Shown here: piece after piece, positions 1 through 5,133 of the stretch
How the letters are laid out: each line of letters opens with the position of its first letter
Position numbering within the stretch: position 1 is the stretch's first letter
Source of the DNA: Actinomycetota bacterium
GTDB taxonomy: Bacteria; Actinomycetota; Humimicrobiia; Humimicrobiales; Humimicrobiaceae
Direction: 5' to 3'
DNA length: 5,133 nt
Assembly: GCA_016927635.1 (NCBI GenBank)
Contig: JAFGMJ010000046.1
Coordinates: 1 to 5,133 of the forward strand
The notes under the pieces: generated by a model
Seen by the model: the letters and a program-made list of their open reading frames with translations, nothing else
The model's database searches: none
What the model was told of the DNA's origin: nothing
Position numbers and translations under genes: made by a program

Positions 1-82
1 AGGCTTTTTCCAGCAGGATGTTCTTAAAAACACTACTGCGGTCTCCAAAGATGGCTCCAATGGGGGAAGGGGCACAAAAAAT

Positions 83-3000
83 TTGCAGGAGGACAAAAGT
101 GATTTGGGCAAGGAATATAAAATTATAAAAGAAAACCTCGTTCAGGATCTTGATGTTAAAAATGATGATTATTACAGGAAAAAACCGCTAAAGCTTTCAG
201 CAAATGCTATAAAAGTGCTGGAAAAAAGATATCTTAAAAGAGATGAAGACGGATTTCTGCTGGAGACACCCAATGAGATGTTTTTAAGAGTAGCAAGAAA
301 TATTGTTTCAGCAGAAAAAAATTATGGCACTGTTGAAGAAGAAATAAAAAAACTTGAAAGACAGTTTTTTGATATGATGTCTGATTTGGATTTCCTTCCT
401 AACTCCCCTACACTTATGAATGCGGGCAAAGAGCTTCAGCAGCTGGCTGCATGCTTTGTGCTTCCTGTGGGCGATTCCATGGAAAAAATATTCGAAGCTT
501 TAAAAGAAACTGCACTTATACAGAAATCAGGCGGAGGCGTGGGGTATTCATTTTCGCATATAAGGCCCAAAAATGACGTTGTTCTTTCAACAAAGGGTGT
601 TTCAAGCGGGCCAATTTCCTTTATGACTGTATTTAATGCTGCCACAGACACAATCAAGCAGGGCGGCACCAGGCGCGGCGCCAATATGGGCATATTAAGA
701 GTAGACCATCCGGATATAATTGAATTCATCAGCGCAAAAGAAGACAATTCAAAACTTAATAACTTTAACTTATCTGTCGGTGTTACTGAAGCATTTATGC
801 GTGCAGTTGAAACCGGTGAAGATTACGATATTTTAAATCCAAGGACCAAAGAAGTAGTTGGGCGCTACAATGCCAGGGAAATATTTAAAAAGATAATATA
901 CCATGCATGGAAAAACGGGGACCCGGGCATAGTGTTTCTTGACAGGCTTAACAGGGACAACCCCACACCAAATATCGGAGTAATAGAGAGCACCAATCCA
1001 TGCATATCAGGGGATATGCTGGTTTCAACAGAGTCTGGATTTATAAAAGCGGAAGAATTGCATGAACGAATTGAAAACGGGGAAGATGTAAAGATTATTT
1101 ACGATAAAAGAGCTCTGGAATATAAAGTTTCAGGCAAAATTATAGAGCCGGGCCTGGCTGTTTTTGAAAGTGCCGAGATTAAATCCTGGAAAAGAGGGAA
1201 AAAAGATGTCTATCAATTAAAAACTGATTCAGGGTATAAGCTTGAAGCAACTGGCGATCACAAAGTGCTAACAACAAATGGTTACAAGGAACTTGACAAA
1301 CTAAAAAAAGGTGATGAAGTCTTGATTCAACCATTTGGTGTTTTTAAGGCAGATAAAAAGATTTTTTTAAATGGTAAAGTTCATAAATTGAATACTTTGA
1401 CAAAAAGAAAAATCTTAAATTTACCGGCATTCTGGAGCAGAGAGCTTGGAGAAGTCCTGGGATGGCTCATCGGTGATGGCTGGCTTAGCAAGGATAGAGT
1501 AGGGCTTACTTTTGGAAAAGAAGATAGAGATTTAAGTGAGTATTTTAATGGAATTATTAAAGACTGGTACAATTACAGAATTAAAGATATTGTCAGGTCA
1601 AACGGAGTTACTAATCTTTCATTCCATTCTAAAGCTTTTATTGAGTTTTTTAAAGAATTAGGGGTTAATATTTGTAAATCTTCACAAAAGGCTGTTCCGC
1701 AAAGTTTATTTAATGCACCCAGGGAGGCTGCAGCAGGATTTTTAAGGGGTATATTTAGCGCTGAGGGAGATATTGATGACACAGATGGCACTATAAAATT
1801 AAGCTCTTCTTCAAAAAAACTATTAAATGGCATTCAGGTAATGTTGCTGAATTTTGGAATAAAATCAAATATTCTTACAAGGCAATATTCTTTTTCAAAG
1901 GATTTTTCATCTATCAAAAAAAATGGTGAAGAAAAAAGTTACAGGAGTAACGAATCAAACTATTTTGAACTTTTTATAGCAGGTGGCATCTCAAAAAGAA
2001 GATTTCAGGAAGAAATAGGTTTTTTAGTTGAAAGAAAACAAAAACTGTTAAAATCTTTCAAATTTGAGAAGTTATCAGTAAAAAATTATTATAACAGGTT
2101 TATTGATAAGGTAGATACCATAAAATTTTCAGGGCAAAAAGAAGTCTATGATTTCAACGAACCTGTAAGCAATTCATTTATTGCTAATGGAATTGTAGTG
2201 AGAAATTGCGGCGAACAGCCGTTGCTGCCTTATGAAGCATGCAATCTGGGTTCTATAAATCTTGCAAATATGGTAAAAAACGAACAGGGTTTTTTCAGCA
2301 TAGATTATGATAAACTGGAAAAGACTGTACATACTGCAATACGTTTTCTTGACGATGTAATCGATATGAGCAAATACCCGCTTGAGAAGATTACAGAAAT
2401 GGTAAAGAACAACAGGAAAGTGGGCCTTGGCATAATGGGATGGGCAGACCTTCTTACCATACTTGGCATACCATATAACAGCGAACAGGCTCTTGAACTT
2501 GCCAAAGAGCTAATGGGTTTTATACAGGATAAGTCAAAACAGGCCTCAAGACAGCTTGCTGAAAAGAGGGGCAGTTTTCCAAATTTCAAAGGCAGTATTT
2601 ATGATACTGCTGACGGCTATCCAATAAGGAATTCCACAACCACAACAATAGCTCCTACCGGTACGCTTAGTATAATCGCAAATTGTTCAAGCGGTGTCGA
2701 GCCTATTTTTGCTATTTCATTTGTAAAAAATGTTATGGATAATGATAAGCTGATTGAAGTAAATCCATACTTTGAAAAAGCTGCAAAAGAGGGTGGTTTT
2801 TACAGCAGGGAGCTGATGGAAAAAATTGCAGCCAAAGGCACGCTAGAGGACTTTGACCAGATACCTCCAGGCATTAAAAAAGTGTTTGCCACTGCTCATG
2901 AAATATCGCCTATCTGGCATGTTCGCACCCAGGCTGCATTTCAGGATTATGTTGACAATGCAGTTTCAAAAACTGTGAATTTTTCAAACAGCGCAACGGA

Positions 3001-3757
3001 AAAGGATGTTGAAGATGTTTATATGCTTGCATACCGTCTCGGCTGCAAAGGCATAACAATATACAGGGATGGCAGCAGGGAAGCGCAGGTTCTGCAGGTC
3101 GAAGGCAAAAACCAGAAGATAAAAGAAGAGCCTGTTTCCGGTGTTTTGCATGAAAAAGAACATGCAGCCATTAAAGCTACGGACCCCAAACATGCCGGCG
3201 CTACTGCAGAAAATAATGAAATTACTCTGCAAAAAACTGGGCTGGAAAAAGAAATCGGACAAAAACCTGATGAGAAGAATTCAATGCCGACAATAAAGCC
3301 CAGGCCCAGGCCCGAAACTACAAAAGGCTTTACAAAAAAATACAACATTGGCGGCTGTGGAAAGCTGTATGTAACAGTTAATTCTGATGACCAGGGCATA
3401 TGCGAGGTTTTCACAAGCACAGGCGAGGAAGGCTGTGCCGCACTTTCTGAAGCAGTAAGCCGTCTTATAAGTATAACTATTAGATCAGGCATAGAAATAG
3501 ATTCCATTCTTAAGCAGATATCCGGCATCAGATGCATAACATGTATCGCTGACGAGAACACACATGTGCTTTCCTGCCCTGATGCAATCGGCAAGGCAAT
3601 AGAATTCTATGTCAAGGGATACAATAAATTTGACCTCAATATTGCAGGCGGCCCGAAGTCGGTAATGATATGCCCGGAAGAAGGATGCGGGGGAATAATG
3701 CAGCCTGAAGGCGGCTGCTATGTATGCCGAAACTGCGGCTACTCGAAATGCTCATAA
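83..3757 (+). CDS. nrdJ: Adenosylcobalamin-dependent (class II) ribonucleotide reductase, intein-containing precursor
   Basis: This enzyme reduces ribonucleotides to deoxyribonucleotides in the cytoplasm, using coenzyme B12 to make a cysteine thiyl radical, and needs no oxygen. The precursor is 1224 residues; removing the 402-residue intein (residues 307-708) leaves 822. Visible landmarks, in precursor numbering, are: redox Cys124 in LAACFVLP; SGGGVGYS at 149-156; GTRRGANMG from 195; the radical-site motif NP/CGE, split by the intein, with Cys709 as the presumed radical cysteine and Glu711 its acidic partner; the second redox cysteine Cys720 in ACNLGSINL; APTGT from 857; and YRDGSR from 994. 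A charged, proline-rich linker (about 1003-1083) leads to a TSCPD domain (about 1085-1180, with Cys1092 and SCPD at 1164-1167). The tail has seven cysteines (1197, 1202, 1212, 1215, 1218, 1223, plus Cys1165 in the domain before it), which in this family re-reduce the active site or bind zinc. The family and function are clear. The start is not: TTG at 83 is used here, TTG at 104 has the better ribosome-binding site, and the frame stays open to the left edge without an ATG or GTG. Confidence 0.95.
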   Translation: MQEDKSDLGKEYKIIKENLVQDLDVKNDDYYRKKPLKLSANAIKVLEKRYLKRDEDGFLLETPNEMFLRVARNIVSAEKNYGTVEEEIKKLERQFFDMMSDLDFLPNSPTLMNAGKELQQLAACFVLPVGDSMEKIFEALKETALIQKSGGGVGYSFSHIRPKNDVVLSTKGVSSGPISFMTVFNAATDTIKQGGTRRGANMGILRVDHPDIIEFISAKEDNSKLNNFNLSVGVTEAFMRAVETGEDYDILNPRTKEVVGRYNAREIFKKIIYHAWKNGDPGIVFLDRLNRDNPTPNIGVIESTNPCISGDMLVSTESGFIKAEELHERIENGEDVKIIYDKRALEYKVSGKIIEPGLAVFESAEIKSWKRGKKDVYQLKTDSGYKLEATGDHKVLTTNGYKELDKLKKGDEVLIQPFGVFKADKKIFLNGKVHKLNTLTKRKILNLPAFWSRELGEVLGWLIGDGWLSKDRVGLTFGKEDRDLSEYFNGIIKDWYNYRIKDIVRSNGVTNLSFHSKAFIEFFKELGVNICKSSQKAVPQSLFNAPREAAAGFLRGIFSAEGDIDDTDGTIKLSSSSKKLLNGIQVMLLNFGIKSNILTRQYSFSKDFSSIKKNGEEKSYRSNESNYFELFIAGGISKRRFQEEIGFLVERKQKLLKSFKFEKLSVKNYYNRFIDKVDTIKFSGQKEVYDFNEPVSNSFIANGIVVRNCGEQPLLPYEACNLGSINLANMVKNEQGFFSIDYDKLEKTVHTAIRFLDDVIDMSKYPLEKITEMVKNNRKVGLGIMGWADLLTILGIPYNSEQALELAKELMGFIQDKSKQASRQLAEKRGSFPNFKGSIYDTADGYPIRNSTTTTIAPTGTLSIIANCSSGVEPIFAISFVKNVMDNDKLIEVNPYFEKAAKEGGFYSRELMEKIAAKGTLEDFDQIPPGIKKVFATAHEISPIWHVRTQAAFQDYVDNAVSKTVNFSNSATEKDVEDVYMLAYRLGCKGITIYRDGSREAQVLQVEGKNQKIKEEPVSGVLHEKEHAAIKATDPKHAGATAENNEITLQKTGLEKEIGQKPDEKNSMPTIKPRPRPETTKGFTKKYNIGGCGKLYVTVNSDDQGICEVFTSTGEEGCAALSEAVSRLISITIRSGIEIDSILKQISGIRCITCIADENTHVLSCPDAIGKAIEFYVKGYNKFDLNIAGGPKSVMICPEEGCGGIMQPEGGCYVCRNCGYSKCS
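87..92 (+). promoter_or_regulatory. Shine-Dalgarno element AGGAGG, favouring a TTG start at 104
   Basis: A perfect AGGAGG lies 11 nt upstream of an in-frame TTG at 104-106 (residue 8 if translation began at 83). The alternative TTG at 83 has only a looser purine run (AAGGGG at 67-72, 10 nt upstream). The first in-frame ATG, at 278, would delete the conserved LSANAIKVLEKRYL block and is not credible. The element overlaps codons of the longer reading (Gln-Glu-Asp), so it could be a chance match if the protein starts upstream of the window. No convincing -35/-10 promoter or NrdR-like box is visible in bases 1-82. Confidence 0.45.
1001..2206 (+). mobile_element. In-frame intein with LAGLIDADG homing endonuclease, inserted in nrdJ
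   Basis: This 402-residue protein-splicing element interrupts the reductase between STNP and CGEQP. Removing it restores the uninterrupted family motif STNPCGEQPLLPYEACNLG, which fixes both boundaries. It begins with the nucleophile Cys307 in block A (CISGDMLVSTESG). Block B follows (TGDHKVLT) with Thr390 and His393 of the TxxH motif, then GYKELDKLKKGDEV. The endonuclease lies in the middle. Block F reads VYDFNEPVSNSFIANG and block G ends IVVRN, so terminal Asn708 is present and the +1 residue is Cys709. Two usual features are missing: the penultimate residue is Arg instead of His, and the block F position that often holds His is Asn. The -1 extein residue is Pro. The DNA is visibly richer in A and T than the flanking exteins. 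The intein identity and limits are secure; splicing efficiency cannot be read from sequence. Confidence 0.95.
1439..2056 (+). other. LAGLIDADG homing endonuclease domain within the intein (approximate limits)
   Basis: This domain is expected to cut intein-free nrdJ alleles near the insertion site, so that repair copies the intein in. Two dodecapeptide motifs are visible. The first is LGWLIGDG at precursor residues 459-466, with the acidic residue Asp465. The second is FLRGIFSAEG at 553-562, with Glu561. About 96 residues separate the two acids, as expected for a single-chain, two-repeat enzyme. Both metal-binding acids are kept and there are no stops or frameshifts, so the nuclease may still be active. 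The segment YFELFIAGGISKRRFQEEIGFL near the end resembles the tail of the second repeat. The outer limits (residues 453-658) are estimated from the motifs and are not sharp. Confidence 0.85.
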
Positions 3758-3793
3758 TATAATATAAGGCACCTGTCTTTTACAAAAAATATT

Positions 3794-3831
3794 CTATAAG
3801 CGGTTAAACAGGCTTATAGCAGCTGTTTTTT
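3794..3831. terminator. Probable bidirectional rho-independent terminator between convergent genes
   Basis: A perfect 8-bp inverted repeat, CTATAAGC (3794-3801) and GCTTATAG (3812-3819), encloses a 10-nt loop. On the plus strand it is followed after 6 nt by TTTTTT (3826-3831). On the minus strand it is followed, after a few bases, by the complement of the A-run at 3784-3789. It could therefore end both nrdJ and the ATPase transcript. An alternative plus-strand stem, AAACAG (3806-3811) with CTGTTT (3823-3828), overlaps it and abuts the T-run directly. The right arm contains the ATPase stop codon (3814-3816). The main stem has only three G-C pairs, so its strength is uncertain. Confidence 0.55.
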
Positions 3832-5133
3832 CCTTTTATTTGCGATTATTGACTCGTTTACGATATTGATTATTAAAACCGGAACGGCAGAACATATTAA
3901 AATTGCTATCCAGTGACTTATATTCAGATTTGTGGTGCTGAAAACTGTCTGTAAAAACGGTACATATATAAGCGTAACCTGCAGAAGCAGGGATGCAGCC
4001 ACTGAAATGTTTAACAACCTGTTTGAGAAAATCCCTTTCCTTAAAATGCCTTTATCCTCAAACCTGAAATTATATGAATGCAGAAGCTGCGTTAAAACAA
4101 GTGTTGTAAACACGCAGGTATGAAAAACATCAGTATCATGCACCAGGTTATGAGTATTGAAAAGAAGCGGAGCGATAAAATACATAAAAAGAGCTCCTAA
4201 AGTAAGTACAAGTCCCTGCCAGAATATTTGTGTTAAGCCTTTTTTACTGAGTATCCTCTCTTTTCTTTTCGTTGCCTTCCTGTCCATTATATTTGGCTCT
4301 GCAGGATTTATACCAAGGGCAAGTGCAGGCAGGCCATCCGTTATAAGGTTCATCCATAGAATCTGCACGGGCAGAAGCGGCACATAAGCAAGTATGGGAT
4401 CTATGCCCAGCAGCCTGAAAATGAAACTTCCGAATACTATAGCAATAAACATTAGCAGCACTTCAGATATATTGCATGAAAGCAAAAAAAGTATGAATTT
4501 TTTAAGATTGTCATATATTGTCCTTCCCTCTTTTATAGCTTTGACAATAGTTGCAAAGTTATCATCTGTGAGTATCATATCACTTGCTTCCTTGCTGACA
4601 GCTGTTCCTGTTATTCCCATGGCCACGCCTATATCTGCTCTTTTCAAAGAAGGCGCATCGTTAATGCCATCTCCTGTCATTGCAACAATGTGGTCGTTCT
4701 TCTTTAGGGCTTCCACTATTTCAACCTTATGTTCCGGAGATACCCTTGCAAATACTTTTATATTTTCAATATTTGCTTCAAGCTCCTCTTTTGGCATAGC
4801 AGACAGCTCTTCTTCATCAACTATCCTATCGTTTTGGCCAAGGATGCCAAGTTCGCGGCCAATTGCTCTTGCTGTGAGCTTATGGTCACCTGTTACCATG
4901 ATTATATTTATATTTGCATGTTTGCACTTTTTAACTGCTTCAAATGCTTCAGGCCTTGGCGGGTCAATCATTCCGACAATACCAATAAACACAAGGTTAT
5001 TTTCAAGAAGCGCTATATTTTTCTTATCCGGTATATGAGTTACATATTTAAAAGCAAATGCAAGGTTTCGCATTGCACCGACCGCAAGATCAGTATTTAT
5101 ACGGTTTATGGATTCCTTATCATTTTCAGAAAG
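3814..5133 (-). CDS. P2A-type (calcium-type) cation-transporting P-type ATPase, C-terminal 439 residues (partial at right edge)
   Basis: This is an ATP-driven membrane pump of the Ca2+-ATPase (SERCA/PMR1-like) group, which usually exports Ca2+. Numbering from the first visible residue, the fragment starts late in the nucleotide-binding domain (alRnLAFAFKY type sequence, 19-30). It continues with GIVGMIDPPRPEA (51-63), TGD (81-83) and the hinge motif TGDGINDAP (153-161), which completes the P domain. Hydrophobic segments M5-M10 follow. M5 has Asn221 and Glu224 (LLSCNISEVLL), and M6 has Asn262, Thr265 and Asp266 (WMNLITDGLPAL), matching SERCA ion ligands Asn768, Glu771, Asn796, Thr799 and Asp800. 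In M8 the position of SERCA Glu908 appears to be Gln349. The DKTGT phosphorylation site, actuator domain and M1-M4 must lie beyond 5133. The frame is open to the edge, so the Met encoded at 5073-5071 is internal and not a start. The C-terminus is basic (NKRKKQLL). The gene is convergent with nrdJ, 56 bp away. The family is certain; ion specificity is inferred. Confidence 0.93.
   Translation of the reverse strand, partial: LSENDKESINRINTDLAVGAMRNLAFAFKYVTHIPDKKNIALLENNLVFIGIVGMIDPPRPEAFEAVKKCKHANINIIMVTGDHKLTARAIGRELGILGQNDRIVDEEELSAMPKEELEANIENIKVFARVSPEHKVEIVEALKKNDHIVAMTGDGINDAPSLKRADIGVAMGITGTAVSKEASDMILTDDNFATIVKAIKEGRTIYDNLKKFILFLLSCNISEVLLMFIAIVFGSFIFRLLGIDPILAYVPLLPVQILWMNLITDGLPALALGINPAEPNIMDRKATKRKERILSKKGLTQIFWQGLVLTLGALFMYFIAPLLFNTHNLVHDTDVFHTCVFTTLVLTQLLHSYNFRFEDKGILRKGIFSNRLLNISVAASLLLQVTLIYVPFLQTVFSTTNLNISHWIAILICSAVPVLIINIVNESIIANKRKKQLL

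Noticed and set aside
436..747. 103-codon minus-strand open frame within the nrdJ N-extein
   Set aside because: It lies opposite highly conserved reductase motifs (SGGGVGYS, GTRRGAN), and its low-complexity translation is explained by them.
1381..1833. Two minus-strand open frames inside the intein
   Set aside because: They are antisense to the LAGLIDADG domain and their translations match nothing recognisable.
3299..3313. CCCAGG tandem repeat as a functional repeat or CRISPR-like unit
   Set aside because: There are only two and a half copies of a 6-bp unit inside a Pro-Arg linker; it is explained by coding sequence.
3019..3594. 191-codon minus-strand open frame opposite the nrdJ 3' end
   Set aside because: It is antisense to the well-conserved TSCPD region, its translation resembles no family I recognise, and it has no ribosome-binding site that I can see; it is a shadow frame.
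3751..3768. TATAAT-like sequence just after nrdJ as a promoter
   Set aside because: It is a simple AT run at the stop codon with no matched -35 and no downstream plus-strand gene.
3932..4387. Two short plus-strand open frames (63 and 76 codons) opposite the ATPase
   Set aside because: They overlap conserved transmembrane coding sequence on the other strand and lack family resemblance.
4394..5038. 214-codon plus-strand open frame opposite the ATPase
   Set aside because: It is antisense to the conserved P domain and M5/M6 region. Its Ser/Ile-rich translation mirrors the ATPase codons.
5071..5073. Met codon as a start for a short 419-residue ATPase
   Set aside because: The frame continues upstream to the window edge with a sequence typical of the nucleotide-binding domain, and the catalytic phosphorylation site must lie upstream, so this Met is internal.

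Overview
The window holds two convergent genes and very little else. On the plus strand is a nearly window-filling gene for an adenosylcobalamin-dependent (class II) ribonucleotide reductase, NrdJ. It is interrupted in frame by a full-size intein of 402 residues that carries a LAGLIDADG homing endonuclease. On the minus strand, entering from the right edge, is the C-terminal part of a P2A-type (calcium-transporting type) P-type ATPase. The organism looks bacterial (perfect AGGAGG Shine-Dalgarno element, no archaeal-specific signal) with an AT-leaning genome and an oxygen-independent route to deoxynucleotides. The sequence does not allow a confident phylum, and an archaeon is not strictly excluded because both protein families also occur there.

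Layout. Bases 1-82 are a short leader that is open in the nrdJ frame back to the window edge, so the true N-terminus is uncertain; TTG codons at 83 and 104 are the only plausible in-window starts before the conserved N-terminal block. Bases 83-1000 encode the N-extein and 1001-2206 the intein. Bases 2207-3757 encode the C-extein, which comprises the rest of the catalytic barrel, a charged/proline linker, a TSCPD domain and a C-terminal cysteine cluster. A 56-bp gap (3758-3813) separates the genes. A hairpin with T-tracts on both sides, a probable bidirectional terminator, starts in this gap and overlaps the ATPase stop codon. Bases 3814-5133 (minus) encode 439 residues of the ATPase; its phosphorylation-site half lies beyond the window.

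How it fits together. The two genes face each other and share at most a terminator; nothing suggests they work in one pathway. The most notable biology is the intein. It sits exactly before the catalytic thiyl-radical cysteine of the reductase (the NP/CGE junction), so the enzyme should be inactive until splicing. Its N-terminal splicing residues and endonuclease acids look intact, but at its C-terminal end the two usual histidines are absent (it ends Arg-Asn). I see no wholly new system: this is a known type of arrangement with some atypical details.
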